Shown: positions 44,930 through 54,960, counted from the stretch's first letter. The stretch: DNA of 64,000 bases from JBBSJZ01 sp041739875 (GCA_041739875.1 JBGSNA010000148.1:1-64000); one strand, 5' to 3'. The notes: generated by a model not told the origin, from the sequence alone. Numbers and translations are program-made.

Positions 44930-45303
44930 CTTCGACATGCGGCATGAATCAGATTTCTGAAGAAACTAGAAATGACCGCCCAACTCTTTCGGCACTTGGT
45001 CTGAGTTCCGCTGCGATTTGAAGTCCCTGAGAGTCCGAACCCGGACTAACTGATAACGGCAACTCGTTCTGGTGGTCCATATTTTACTTGCTGTTGGGCT
45101 GTCAACGGTAAGACCACATCGCACAAACAACGTGACGGTTGGATGAAGACGCGTGGATCATAAAGTGAGCAACCGACTCATTCGACTCGTACCGATATCT
45201 TCAGAAAAAGAAGGCTGTTGGAACAAACTCTCTACTCGAGTTTGAGATAGGATAGGGGGCCATCGAAACCCGAAACTTTCCCTCCAGTTCGAAAGTTCCC
45301 ACC
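44930..45303. other. Intergenic region
   Basis: 374 bases with no supported gene, clear hairpin or repeat. It probably holds the promoter for the ThuA-PhoD pair, though I see no convincing -35/-10 elements. Confidence 0.5.
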
Positions 45304-46233
45304 TTGAGACACAGCTTTTCTGTATGCACCGCTATTGTGATGGCGGTGTCGTTGTGCGTTGCATCGGAGGCGACAGCCGAGACCAAAAAAATCGTGCTCG
45401 TCGCAGGAAAACCGTCGCATCCGCCTCGCATGCATGAGTTCAATGCTGGTGTGCAACTGCTCGCCAAGTGCCTGAAAGATGCTCCCGGTCTCGAGGTCGA
45501 TTTTGTGCTCAATGGCTGGCCACAAGACGAAGCAGTTTTCACCGATGCCGATGCAGTGGTTTTCTTTATGGACGGTGGCGGTCGTCACGAAGTCGTTCAA
45601 GAAGACGGACGACGGTTGAAGATGATCGACGAATGGGCGGCGAAGGGAGTCGGCCTCGGGTTCATGCACTATGGCGTCGAGGTCATCGCTGACGAAGCCG
45701 GCGCCGAGTTCAAAAAATGGATCGGCGGCCACTACGAAAACATGTTCTCGTGCAACCCGATGTGGGAACCCAACTTCACCGCGTTTCCCGAACACCCCGT
45801 CACACGCGGTGTGAAGCCATTCCAGATCAAAGACGAATGGTATTTCAACATGCGGTTCGTCTCGGACATCACTGGGAATGAAGCGACAACGACCGAAGGC
45901 TTAACGTTTCAGCCGATTCTGGTCGCTGGTCCATCCGATGAAGTGCGCAATGGCCCTTACGTTCATCCGAAAGGACCTTACGAACACATCCAAGCATCGC
46001 TTGGTCGCGCCGAAGCGATGATGTGGACCGTGGAACGAAGTGATGGCGGACGAGGTTTTGGCTTCACCGGTGGTCACTATCACGACAACTGGGGTAACCG
46101 TGACTTCCGCAAAGTTGTCCTTAACGGCGTGGCCTGGATCGCGAAAGCAGAAATCCCTGAGCAAGGCATCGAGTCAACCGTCTCCGATGCTGACCTGGAT
46201 GCAAACCTCGACCCGAAAACGCCAAAGAAGTAA
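45304..46233 (+). CDS. Secreted ThuA-domain protein
   Basis: The protein is 309 residues with a signal peptide (MRHSFSVCTAIVMAVSLCVA). The ThuA-type class I glutamine-amidotransferase-like fold shows KIVLVAGKPSHPPRMHEF, AVVFFMDGGGRHEVVQ, GLGFMHYGVEVIA, GFGFTGGHYHDNWGNRDFR. ThuA proteins are linked to sugar use, but their chemistry is mostly unproven and this family is expanded in planctomycetes. The start is a TTG at 45304 because the only nearby ATG would cut the signal peptide. The PhoD-like gene starts five bases after it, so they are cotranscribed. Confidence 0.85.
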   Translation: MRHSFSVCTAIVMAVSLCVASEATAETKKIVLVAGKPSHPPRMHEFNAGVQLLAKCLKDAPGLEVDFVLNGWPQDEAVFTDADAVVFFMDGGGRHEVVQEDGRRLKMIDEWAAKGVGLGFMHYGVEVIADEAGAEFKKWIGGHYENMFSCNPMWEPNFTAFPEHPVTRGVKPFQIKDEWYFNMRFVSDITGNEATTTEGLTFQPILVAGPSDEVRNGPYVHPKGPYEHIQASLGRAEAMMWTVERSDGGRGFGFTGGHYHDNWGNRDFRKVVLNGVAWIAKAEIPEQGIESTVSDADLDANLDPKTPKK

Positions 46234-46238
46234 CGACC

Positions 46239-48107
46239 ATGTGGTTCTCGATGTCTGCACCGCGGTTGGCTGCTTTCGCCTTCGCTTCGCTTTGGATGAC
46301 AATATCGCACTTCGCTTACGCGGATCGCGATCCCATTTGGTTGACGCACGGACCGATGCTTGGTCACGTCACCGACACGACGATCAAGGTATGGGGACGC
46401 ACTTCCGACGCTGGTGAGTTTGTCGTCCACTTTGGTGAAGACACAGGCACCGTCGAAGCAACGCTCAAAGAAATAAGCCCGCCAGCAACCACATCGACGG
46501 ATCACGACAATACCGGCACAGTGCAACTGATAGGACTGAAGCCCGACACACGCTACCACTATCAGATCTGGGTCAACGGTCGACCGCATGGTCTGCCCGG
46601 TCATTTCCGAACACTGCCCAGTGTCGCCGAATCACGCAACGCCGAACACAATCCAGAAGGTCTGTTCAATTTCCGATTTGAGATCGGTTCCTGTGCGAAT
46701 CAAAACCCGCTCAATGGAATTGGGCATCGCACGCCGACTTACGAAACGCTCAATCAAGATTGGGCTGATAAAGTCAACTTCCATATCATGAATGGCGATT
46801 GGCTCTACGAAGAACTCAGAGAGCATCCGCCCGAGGCTTGGCGTTTAGCACTCGGCTTGACCCGGTATCCACTTGTTGTGCAAATCATGCCGACAATCGT
46901 TGGTGTCTGGGAGAACTACAAACTCTATCTCTCACGCGGTGTCGAAATGGCAAAGTGGCATCGCAATGTACCGAGCTACTTTACTTTCGATGATCACGAA
47001 CTCATCAATGATATTTGGGGATCTTCCGAAGCTGGCAAACGCCATCGACGTACCGTGTTTCGCGACATCGGCACCCAGGCCTGGTTCGACTATCTCGGTT
47101 GGGCGAACCCCGTCGAGCACGACCAACCCGTCCATTTCGGCAAAGCCAAACTCACAGCCGACAGTGACCTATTGGTCGATCCAGACTCTGATTTTACGAA
47201 GCTTCCGCTAAAGACGATGCTGAACCTGCACGTGCATTGGGGGACGCTTGAGGCTGGAACCAACGACATGCAATACGACAACGATGACGGAAACAAGAAC
47301 TCGTATGTCTATGACATCGTCGAAGTCGTCGACGCGCACACCTTGCGATTGCACATGCCCGCAAAAATCGATGACACCGCGAGCTATTCGATCGGCCGAC
47401 GCAGCTACGGCAAGTTCCGTGTTTCCAATTGCGAGTTCTATCTTATCGACACTCGTGGCGATCGCGACATGCACGACGTTTCGGATCGTGCCAAAGCCGG
47501 CGTCTCAATGATCGGAATACCTCAACGCGAATGGTTGCTCGAATCGATGCGCACGAGTGACGCTGATTTCTTCTTTGTCATCTCGACCGTACCGTTCATG
47601 ATCCCGCACAGCGGTGCGGGCGGCTTTGAGTCGGATGCAGAGAACAAAGAAGAAGCTTGGACTGGGTTCTTCGACGAACGCGAACTCTTGATTCGTGAGT
47701 GGGAGAAACTCAACAAGAAGGTCTTTGTGATGACCGGTGACTTGCACAACAGCTTCGCGATTCGCGTCACCGAAGATATTTGGGAGTTCTGTTGTGGACC
47801 ACACAACAGCGTCAATCACGTGCCGGTGCTCGACGAAAGCAACCGACCAGCGACAGGCAAATTCAAATTCGGTCCGCGCGAGTGCGACATCCGTTGGAGC
47901 AGTTACATTCTCCCCGATCTGCCGCGACTCGAGCGTTGCTATCCGAACCTTTGCATCGTACAAGTCAACAACGTTTTCAACATGCCGCAAGAACTGGGCG
48001 GCAAACGCCTTGTCGCCTACCCGCATCCTCAGATCGTATTTCAATACTACGACGGACGCTCGGGTGAACTTGAGTATGCCGAAGCGATTTCAATCGATCG
48101 CGAGTAG
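46239..48107 (+). CDS. Secreted PhoD-like alkaline phosphatase/phosphodiesterase
   Basis: The 622-residue protein has a signal peptide (AFAFASLWMTISHFAYA) and a Fn3-like N-terminal part (TTIKVWGRTSDAGEFVVHFG). The metallophosphatase domain has likely ligands in IGSCANQNP, HIMNGDWLYEE, FTFDDHELINDIWGS and VMTGDLHNSFAIR. This matches the PhoD type that frees phosphate from mono- and diesters outside the cell using Ca and Fe in well-studied members. There is no twin-arginine pair, unlike classical PhoD. It is paired with the ThuA gene. Phosphate control is possible, but I saw no Pho box. Confidence 0.85.
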   Translation: MWFSMSAPRLAAFAFASLWMTISHFAYADRDPIWLTHGPMLGHVTDTTIKVWGRTSDAGEFVVHFGEDTGTVEATLKEISPPATTSTDHDNTGTVQLIGLKPDTRYHYQIWVNGRPHGLPGHFRTLPSVAESRNAEHNPEGLFNFRFEIGSCANQNPLNGIGHRTPTYETLNQDWADKVNFHIMNGDWLYEELREHPPEAWRLALGLTRYPLVVQIMPTIVGVWENYKLYLSRGVEMAKWHRNVPSYFTFDDHELINDIWGSSEAGKRHRRTVFRDIGTQAWFDYLGWANPVEHDQPVHFGKAKLTADSDLLVDPDSDFTKLPLKTMLNLHVHWGTLEAGTNDMQYDNDDGNKNSYVYDIVEVVDAHTLRLHMPAKIDDTASYSIGRRSYGKFRVSNCEFYLIDTRGDRDMHDVSDRAKAGVSMIGIPQREWLLESMRTSDADFFFVISTVPFMIPHSGAGGFESDAENKEEAWTGFFDERELLIREWEKLNKKVFVMTGDLHNSFAIRVTEDIWEFCCGPHNSVNHVPVLDESNRPATGKFKFGPRECDIRWSSYILPDLPRLERCYPNLCIVQVNNVFNMPQELGGKRLVAYPHPQIVFQYYDGRSGELEYAEAISIDRE

Positions 48108-48129
48108 CGTTGTGGTCGAGCGTACTTAC

Positions 48130-48714
48130 TCAGCGGTACACGACACAGAAATAGACTCCGTCGCGTCCCGTTGCCATTGCTGCGCCAGCCACTCGCATGT
48201 TGGGGTCGCTGGTGAAACAAGCCGAAACGCCTGATGGTGAATAGGAACTCGACCAACCAACACCTTCGTAACGACCTGGCGAGAATGAACCTGGCGGATG
48301 CCCCTTCGTCCCTGAAGACGCCATGATTTGAGCCCGTCGTTCGGCGACCACTTGGAGTTGTGGATCCATACCCAGACTTCCGATGCCTTGTCGCGCACGC
48401 TGGGCATTCAGTGCAGATAGAACGTTACTCGTGCCATCCGAAGACGACAGAGAACTCCCCGACGTTTGCATCACGGGTGACGACACGTTCATCGAAGCCG
48501 CATTCATCGAAGATTGGGATGCGCCACCCGAACGTGTGTGATAGGTCCCACACTTGGCGCAGTAGTAGCTATCCCCGGTCGTGCCCGACACTATCCCTTG
48601 ATTTGTCACCACAGGCGACGATGGAACGAATTGCTGGCCGCTTGCGCTGGCCATCAACATCAGACTCAAAACACTCGCGCCCCAAACAAACCACTTTCGC
48701 ACACGAACTACCAT
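48130..48714 (-). CDS. Secreted CAP/SCP-like protein
   Basis: The protein is about 194 residues with a signal peptide (WFVWGASVLSLMLMASASG). After a CAKCGTYH motif (possible metal or disulfide) and a Ser-rich linker comes a CAP-type domain: VLSALNAQRARQGIGSLGMD, PQLQVVAERRAQIMASSGTK, SPGRYEGVGWSSSYS. The function of bacterial CAP proteins is mostly unknown. ATG 48714 is backed by a strong AAGGAG eight bases upstream. Confidence 0.78.
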   Translation of the reverse strand: MVVRVRKWFVWGASVLSLMLMASASGQQFVPSSPVVTNQGIVSGTTGDSYYCAKCGTYHTRSGGASQSSMNAASMNVSSPVMQTSGSSLSSSDGTSNVLSALNAQRARQGIGSLGMDPQLQVVAERRAQIMASSGTKGHPPGSFSPGRYEGVGWSSSYSPSGVSACFTSDPNMRVAGAAMATGRDGVYFCVVYR

Positions 48715-48992
48715 AAAGTTCTCCTTGACCAACGAGACGAAAAGATTCGTAATGAGCCTGGGCATCGCACAAACTATCACGTGTTATGGCAAAGAGACTG
48801 CCGAGATTTCCGACAGGGCGAAAGGGGCTGTCTGCGGGGTTGGGTGAGAAATACCTTCTGATCCACCGTTGGCACCGTCGTATCTTGTGACGCTTCAACA
48901 GCTTCCAAAGCAAAAAAGCTAGGAAAAAAAACAAATGGAAAATCCAGGAATATTTCAAGCCAGGCAGCTTGAGCGGCCTAGGAAAGGCTGAT

Positions 48993-49469
48993 TCAGCGGA
49001 CAAGGTAGGACCACTGGCGAGTGCGTTCTTGGCCGTCCAAGGACGCATCAAGCCGGACCTCATCGGCGACGGTGACGACTTCCGAAACACCCGATCGAGC
49101 CTCGATTCGAAGCTGCCCCGACTCATGGCGATACGTACTGGCAAGTTGCCCCGGGGCCTCGCGCGACCGACAGGCAAGTTCAAACTTCAGGGCCTCATCT
49201 TCACCATCGACGACGCTCGAGACGCTGATACTCCAATGCCCGGAGCCTGCGGCACCGACACCCAAGAGCACTGGTTGACCAGCGATGGATTCAAGCGAGA
49301 GCTGCTGAATCGGTGGCGATGCTGGCCACAGATCTTCAGGCGTGCCGTCGACGCTTGTGATCTCGCAACCTGCATTGCTGGTGATGCGGTGGACATAGCG
49401 ATCCGCCTTCCATGTGAACTCAACTGTCAATCGCTGATTCGCTGTTTGAATCGAAAGCGGATCACTCAT
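48993..49469 (-). CDS. Unknown protein, coupled to hisH
   Basis: The protein is 158 residues, acidic to neutral, with no signal peptide and no motif I recognise (MSDPLSIQTANQRLTVEFTW at the start; LASTYRHESGQLRIEARSGV later). It has a beta-rich look. The ATG at 49469 overlaps the hisH stop by four bases (ATGA), so it is translated with hisH. The link to histidine synthesis is only positional. Confidence 0.75.
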   Translation of the reverse strand: MSDPLSIQTANQRLTVEFTWKADRYVHRITSNAGCEITSVDGTPEDLWPASPPIQQLSLESIAGQPVLLGVGAAGSGHWSISVSSVVDGEDEALKFELACRSREAPGQLASTYRHESGQLRIEARSGVSEVVTVADEVRLDASLDGQERTRQWSYLVR

Positions 49470-50092
49470 GGTGCAGTCGCCACAGTTTCAAGAGCGATGA
49501 ACCCAGCGAGCAACTTCAACCCATCAGCTTGACTCTTCTCAGGGTGAAATTGCGTCGCGTAGAGGTTATCTTTCTGAACCATCGCACAAAACTCGCCAGC
49601 GTAATCACACTGCATCGCGACGATCGATGGATCCTTAGGGCGGACGTAATACGAGTGAACAAAGTAAAAGTGGGTGCCCTCAGCAACTTGGTCGATCACG
49701 GGTGAGTGACGCTTGATCGAAACGGAGTTCCAACCCATGTGTGGGATTTTGATGCCAGCGGGCCGCTCGAAACGAACGACGTCGCCTTGCAGGATTCCGA
49801 GACCTTCGTGGTCTCCGTGTTCGAAGCCGCGTTCAAAGAGCAATTGAAGTCCGAGACAGATACCAAAGAAAGGGCGGTTCGAAGCGACAAAATCACAAAT
49901 CGGGGAAACCAGGTCACGTCGCCGCAACTCCTGCATCGCATCGCCAAACGCGCCGACACCAGGAAGGATCAACTTGCTCGCCCCCGCAATCTCTTTCGGA
50001 TCCGAAGACACGATGGCTTCGCCGCCGGCATGTTCAATCGCTTTTTGCACGCTCCGCAAATTGCCCATTTGATAGTCAACGATGGTGATCAT
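49466..50092 (-). CDS. hisH: Imidazole glycerol phosphate synthase subunit HisH
   Basis: HisH is the glutaminase that feeds ammonia to HisF in histidine synthesis. The 208-residue protein has LILPGVGAFGDAMQEL, the catalytic Cys79 in FFGICLGLQLLFERG and the His-Glu pair in ATQFHPEKSQ. ATG 50092 is chosen because MITIVDYQMGNLRSV is the conserved start; upstream residues are not. recQ lies 71 bases upstream on the same strand. hisA, hisF and other his genes are not here. Confidence 0.95.
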   Translation of the reverse strand: MITIVDYQMGNLRSVQKAIEHAGGEAIVSSDPKEIAGASKLILPGVGAFGDAMQELRRRDLVSPICDFVASNRPFFGICLGLQLLFERGFEHGDHEGLGILQGDVVRFERPAGIKIPHMGWNSVSIKRHSPVIDQVAEGTHFYFVHSYYVRPKDPSIVAMQCDYAGEFCAMVQKDNLYATQFHPEKSQADGLKLLAGFIALETVATAP

Positions 50093-50163
50093 GCGGCAGA
50101 GTCCGAAGTCGTCTTTTGAAAAGGGGCGTTGCCCATGGGCCAAGTCAGCTAGCTTCAAATAAG

Positions 50164-52191
50164 CTACGAAAGCTGTTTCAACACTTCAGCAAACGGGACA
50201 CGATCACAAATGCCAAAGTTCGCGTCACGGGTCAACCGAGCACGAGTGAAATGGGGCGAACCCAATCCACACAGAAATCGTGCTTGATCTCGCGGACTTG
50301 TAAAGTGGTCTGGGTACTGCTTTGCGACTTCTTGGACCGCTTTTAGTGCTGACGAGCCAATTTTCCGTGTCTTGTGCGTTGGAATTTCGAGCGGTCCCTC
50401 GCCACGACACGAGGTACACCGCCCACAAGGCTCGTTAAGTGTTTCGCCAAAATGCGACGATAATTGACCCGCTTGGCAAGAATCCGCTCGCGAAATCGCG
50501 TACACCTCGTCGAGCCGAACGATTTCCTGGGTTTCGCGATTCGTCAGGCGAGAATGGTAAGAATCCGCCAACGTTTTTGGCGACTCTGGCCGTCGCAACC
50601 AGCGATAGCCGTGCACAAGATCCGTCACTTGGACTTCGATCCAACCCGCCTCGGACATCTCGTCGATCGCTCGGACAATCTCTTCGCGTTCGCCACCAAT
50701 CCGCCGCGTCGCGACAGCCATATCCAGAAGGAACCACGTTCGGCCTTTGGTCAACGACGCCAACACCGAGCCAATGAACTTGCGACGCTCACCGGTGTAG
50801 TGACCCAGAATCTTCTGCGATGTGACGCGTGGCTGGATTTTAAAGGTGTCATATCGAGGCGATGTCGCTTTGATGTAACCGTCCAACTCCAAGTAGGTCA
50901 GCAACGTGCGAACAACAAGGATGCGAATGTCCGTTTCACTCGACAGTTTATAATGCGACAAATGAAACGTATCGGCCTGTCCGATCAGCAAGTCAATCAA
51001 TCGTCCCACTGCGTACCGCGACGGCGTGTCGCCATAAGTGAAATTCTCCAAGACGATACGATCATCTGGCGCCAGGAGCACTTCGCAAATGGAGTCTTTC
51101 CCGTCGCGTCCGGCACGACCAATCTCTTGCGCGTAGGCCTCGAGCGACTTCGGCGGATTGTAGTGATAGACGTATCGTATGTTGGATTTGTCGATCCCCA
51201 TTCCAAACGCAATCGTTGCCACGATGATGCCACTCGTGGAGCCGATAAAATCTTGCTGGATCGTTGCGCGGACATCACTGTCGAGACCCGCGTGGTAGGC
51301 CGTGGACGCGAAGCCGTCAGCCGTTAAACGCTCAGCGATTTCCTCCGCGGTTCGCTGTAACGAAACATAGACAATCGTTGAGCCTGGCTCGCGACCACGA
51401 ATCCGCTTCAGCAATTCATCGTACTGGCTTTCCGAGTCAACAATCGAGCTTCGCAGCTCGAGATTGGGCCGAAAGAAACGCGTGCGAATCGCGTCGGACG
51501 CTTCGATACCGAACGCGTCACAGATATCGGTCAACACCGCCGGGGTCGCCGTCGCCGTCAGTGCCAAGACGCGTTCCGCCGACAAGTCTTTTGCCAGCTC
51601 AGCAAGCTTCAAATAGTCTGGCCGAAAGTTATGTCCCCATTGGCTGATACAGTGGGCTTCGTCAATCGCAAAGAGTGAGACTTGAAGCGTTCCCAACGAG
51701 GCGATGAACCGCTCGTTGAAAAACCGTTCGGGCGCGACATAGAGCATCCGAATCGAGCGATCACGAATACCACGCATCGCTGTCGCAACTTCACTGGATT
51801 CGAGCGTCGAGTCGAGACGGGCTGCGGGAATCCCACGAGCTGCTAACGCATCGCATTGGTCCTTCATCAGCGCGATCAGCGGCGACACGATAACGGTCGT
51901 CCCCTCGAACATCAAACTTGGCAATTGGTAACAAAGACTCTTTCCACCGCCGGTTGGAAACACCGCCGCGACGTTCTTGCCAGCCAACAACCGTCCGATC
52001 ACAGCGTGCTGACCCTCGCGAAATTGGTCCATCCCGAACCGCTCTTTGAGCACCTCCAGTGGATCTCCCAGAGGCGGCTGAGCACATCCGGTCGGTCGAA
52101 TGGGCATGGCTCGCTGGGCCGGCGCTGGAGGAGCCACTTTGGACGACCCCGATTTTTTATTTGCCGCTGATTGCTTCGCTTTTTCGCTCAT
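50164..52191 (-). CDS. recQ: ATP-dependent DNA helicase RecQ
   Basis: This 3'-5' helicase of DNA repair has 675 residues. Walker A is FPTGGGKSLCYQLPSL; DEAHCISQWGHNFRPDYLKL holds DEAH and the aromatic-rich loop; motif VI is QEIGRAGRDGKDS. The zinc-binding cysteines are in RADSCQAGQLSSHFGE then EPCGRCTSC. A winged-helix domain follows; no HRDC domain is evident at the C-terminus. The N-terminus has a ~40-residue low-complexity tail. The gene is divergent from an exonuclease-BRCT gene, 156 bases apart. Confidence 0.95.
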   Translation of the reverse strand: MSEKAKQSAANKKSGSSKVAPPAPAQRAMPIRPTGCAQPPLGDPLEVLKERFGMDQFREGQHAVIGRLLAGKNVAAVFPTGGGKSLCYQLPSLMFEGTTVIVSPLIALMKDQCDALAARGIPAARLDSTLESSEVATAMRGIRDRSIRMLYVAPERFFNERFIASLGTLQVSLFAIDEAHCISQWGHNFRPDYLKLAELAKDLSAERVLALTATATPAVLTDICDAFGIEASDAIRTRFFRPNLELRSSIVDSESQYDELLKRIRGREPGSTIVYVSLQRTAEEIAERLTADGFASTAYHAGLDSDVRATIQQDFIGSTSGIIVATIAFGMGIDKSNIRYVYHYNPPKSLEAYAQEIGRAGRDGKDSICEVLLAPDDRIVLENFTYGDTPSRYAVGRLIDLLIGQADTFHLSHYKLSSETDIRILVVRTLLTYLELDGYIKATSPRYDTFKIQPRVTSQKILGHYTGERRKFIGSVLASLTKGRTWFLLDMAVATRRIGGEREEIVRAIDEMSEAGWIEVQVTDLVHGYRWLRRPESPKTLADSYHSRLTNRETQEIVRLDEVYAISRADSCQAGQLSSHFGETLNEPCGRCTSCRGEGPLEIPTHKTRKIGSSALKAVQEVAKQYPDHFTSPRDQARFLCGLGSPHFTRARLTRDANFGICDRVPFAEVLKQLS

Positions 52192-52347
52192 CTGCAACTC
52201 CCTCTGTTTCCTATCGAGACAAAATACCTCAGCGGAGATGCCCCAGCAGCGACCGCTCGGACGAAGTGTACGCTTGTTCCGGATGCAGTCAAGTTGATTC
52301 GACGGACAGGCTTAGACATCGAGCGTTATTTTCGAGACAATTGGCGC

Positions 52348-53391
52348 ATGGACTTTACCGCGATTGATTTTGAAACCGCAAACCGGCGACGGGACAGCGC
52401 TTGCCAATTGGCTGCGGTTGTCGTTCGTTCGGGTAAAATTGTCGACACGGCGATGTGGATGATCCGGCCCGAGCCGTTTTATTTCAGCCCCAGTAATATC
52501 GCCATCCACGGGATCTCGCCAGCGAAGGTACGCAGCGAGCCGACATTCGCGGAGCATTGGCCGGCGATCTCGCAATTCCTTGTTCGCGCGGACACCTCAA
52601 CCTACGACTGTATCATTGCCCACAACGCCGCCTTTGACATCGGCGTGTTACTGGGCTCGATGCAATCCCATCGCATTGAACCGCCTGTTCTTCCATACAA
52701 CTGCACTCGTTTGATTGCACGCCAAACATGGCCGGGTCGAGCACGTTATGGTCTCAAGCCGTTGGCGGAGTGGCTCGGAATACACTTTCGCCACCACGAT
52801 GCATTGGAGGATTCCGTTGCGTGTGCAAAGATTCTGGTTGCGGCCGGCATTCACCGTGGTGTCTCAACGCTTGAGGAACTCGAGACAACGCTCAAGATTT
52901 CGCGGGGTGCTGCGGGACCATCGGGTACACAAGCTCCGGCAAGTTTACGCAAGAGTCGACGCCAGACCACACGAACTTATTCGACAACGGCGACGCGAAG
53001 CGAAAACCAGGTTCGAGAGTCTTCGATTCCTTTCAACGATGCCTCCAAACAGGACGAGTCCCTCGATATCCAACGCTTGATGATTCGTGCGTCATTCATT
53101 CGTTCGCTCTGCGGTGAAAACGTCGTATTCACTGGAGTGCTCAAGCGAATCAGCCGCCCGGATGCCGAAGGACTCGCGAAGTGCCTCGGAGCCCATCACC
53201 AGACCACGATCAACCGCAAAACCACGGTGCTCGTGGTCGGAGCACCTGATGAGCGAACCATCGCTTCGGGTCGCTCGAAAAGCACCAAGCACGAAGCCGC
53301 TGAGCAATTGCGAACCGAAGGTCATTCGATTCGCATCCTGAGTGAGGACGAGTTCCTTTCGTTGGTCGTCTACGAATCCACGATTCGCTGA
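52348..53391 (+). CDS. DEDDh 3'-5' exonuclease with C-terminal BRCT domain
   Basis: The protein is 347 residues. The exonuclease part has FTAIDFETANRRRDSACQLA (Exo I), CIIAHNAAFDIGVL (Exo II) and FRHHDALEDSVACAKIL (Exo III with the His and Asp). It resembles the DNA polymerase III epsilon/DnaQ family. After a polar linker comes a BRCT domain at about residues 260-345: VVFTGVLKRISRPDAEGLAK, TTVLVVGAPDER. BRCT domains bind DNA ends or phosphoproteins. ATG 52348 is chosen because conserved sequence starts immediately. Confidence 0.88.
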   Translation: MDFTAIDFETANRRRDSACQLAAVVVRSGKIVDTAMWMIRPEPFYFSPSNIAIHGISPAKVRSEPTFAEHWPAISQFLVRADTSTYDCIIAHNAAFDIGVLLGSMQSHRIEPPVLPYNCTRLIARQTWPGRARYGLKPLAEWLGIHFRHHDALEDSVACAKILVAAGIHRGVSTLEELETTLKISRGAAGPSGTQAPASLRKSRRQTTRTYSTTATRSENQVRESSIPFNDASKQDESLDIQRLMIRASFIRSLCGENVVFTGVLKRISRPDAEGLAKCLGAHHQTTINRKTTVLVVGAPDERTIASGRSKSTKHEAAEQLRTEGHSIRILSEDEFLSLVVYESTIR

Positions 53392-53426
53392 ATGAGGCTG
53401 TCCTTTGCTCGTTCGATTCAAAAAAG

Positions 53427-54716
53427 CTACTTCCAATCAAAAACCTTGAGCGAGTTTAAATCACGGACGATCAACTTGCCTTGGTGGAGAGCGAGATGAG
53501 CCCAAGCGTTATCCGCAATCTTCATCGTATCCAGAATTTCTAATTTTTCTGGGTTGGCGCGGATCAGAAACAGGTCTCCTGTTTCGTCGAGAGCTAAGAT
53601 TTTATCGCCGTTATGGATCATGCTCCAATACTTTCCATAAGGCTCGCTCGTCCACTTGATGGAACCATCCTCAACCGACAAACAACTGAAGCGTTGGCTT
53701 TTCTGATGCAGATAGATGCAATGATCCACGACAACGGGCGACGACATATAACCTTGCGTCTTTTGACTCCAAATTTCGTTGACACTCCATGTTCCATCCG
53801 CTGAATGAGTGACCTCGAAAAGTTGGCTCTTGCCGCTGTGTGCCGCGGTGAACACACGATCTCCAATTACAAGCGGTGTCAAAATATTCATACCGCGAAA
53901 CGCTTCGATCTCTTCCCGCCACAGAACTTCGCCGTTGTCCATACTCACGCCGCAAAGCTCCTCCCTAGTTTGCACAACGAGTTGCTTTTGGCCAGCGATC
54001 GTAGCAACGACGGGACTCGAAAAAGCCCCACCGGACATCATGTCACTGCCGCCTTCCAGCGTCTTCCAAATGACCCCGCCATTTGCTAGGGATAGTTTGA
54101 CGAGACCCACTCCAGCTTGGACATAAACGGCATCGTCGTCGATCAACGGTGAGCAGACCGAACCAAACGGTTGCAGGGGCGATTGAAGCCTCTCCGGAAA
54201 ATCGAATCGCCATTGCTCTTCGCCCGTTTTCGGATCAAGCGACACAAGCACATCTCGCATTCCGAGAACGATTAAATGATCGTTGTTGCAAACCGGCGTC
54301 GACCGAATCCAATCACCGTTTGCTGCAGCAAAAAACGGCACAGCCATCGACCCCGACCATTCGCGAGTCCACGCCAACTCGCCGGTAGATAATGAATACG
54401 CGGTCACGTGTTCGGTTTGCTGATCGACTGTCTCGGTTGTGAACACCAAATCACCGACCAATACTGGACCGCTGTAACTGGGTTGATGCGACTTTTCCCA
54501 TGCTGCGACTACGGCCCCTTGGAGCGAGTCGGGCCACTGCTGGCCCGGCAATGCTCCGTCGCGTTGTGGCCCGCGCCACTGGCTCCAGGGCGACAAATCC
54601 TCAGCACTCAGAGGGCTAGAAAGAACGAAAGCCAAGGCCGCTGGGGCCAACACAGCGGCACAAAAATGACGCGAAATGAAATGAAACACTGCAGATTGCT
54701 CCTGATGGACTGACAC
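53427..54716 (-). CDS. Secreted PQQ-like beta-propeller protein (BamB-like)
   Basis: The protein is about 429 residues with a signal peptide (FCAAVLAPAALAFVLSSPLS). Propeller blades of the PQQ type repeat W-rich units (AWTREWSG, EEQWRFDFP, GVIWKTLEGG, EVLWREEIEA, SIKWTSEPYG). PQQ-type repeats occur both in BamB of the outer-membrane assembly complex and in many planctomycete exported proteins. There is no lipobox Cys, unlike BamB. The start is GTG 54716. The function is unknown; protein binding is likely. Confidence 0.85.
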   Translation of the reverse strand: MSVHQEQSAVFHFISRHFCAAVLAPAALAFVLSSPLSAEDLSPWSQWRGPQRDGALPGQQWPDSLQGAVVAAWEKSHQPSYSGPVLVGDLVFTTETVDQQTEHVTAYSLSTGELAWTREWSGSMAVPFFAAANGDWIRSTPVCNNDHLIVLGMRDVLVSLDPKTGEEQWRFDFPERLQSPLQPFGSVCSPLIDDDAVYVQAGVGLVKLSLANGGVIWKTLEGGSDMMSGGAFSSPVVATIAGQKQLVVQTREELCGVSMDNGEVLWREEIEAFRGMNILTPLVIGDRVFTAAHSGKSQLFEVTHSADGTWSVNEIWSQKTQGYMSSPVVVDHCIYLHQKSQRFSCLSVEDGSIKWTSEPYGKYWSMIHNGDKILALDETGDLFLIRANPEKLEILDTMKIADNAWAHLALHQGKLIVRDLNSLKVFDWK

Positions 54717-54960
54717 GCGAAAACTTTAGATGCCTGGCAACTCGTCAACATAAAAACCTAAACGAAATGCCGAGGCGGCGTAATCGTTAAAACATGCAAA
54801 GATTCTCTTGGCGACCACAAATTCGCCGCAATCCCAAGTCACGTCACCGATCTTTGCCGCCCAGCGAACGTTTCTGACACAGGTTTTACCTGGCCGATCG
54901 AAATTTGTGCAGGTCGGCGTTGCTGGGGGGCAATCAATGTCTCAGCATAAAAGGGTTTCA

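Noticed and set aside
48569..49183. Minus-strand frame with a strong hydrophobic stretch (YSWIFHLFFFLAFLLWKLL)
   Set aside because: It could encode a small membrane protein in the gap 48.78-48.99 kb, but the frame runs through the start of the CAP gene and into the neighbouring gene, with no start signal. The T-rich DNA alone explains the hydrophobic run.
54808..54960. N-terminal extension of the BLUF gene from an upstream start
   Set aside because: The extra ~50 residues are not BLUF-like and no ribosome binding site precedes the start at 54808.
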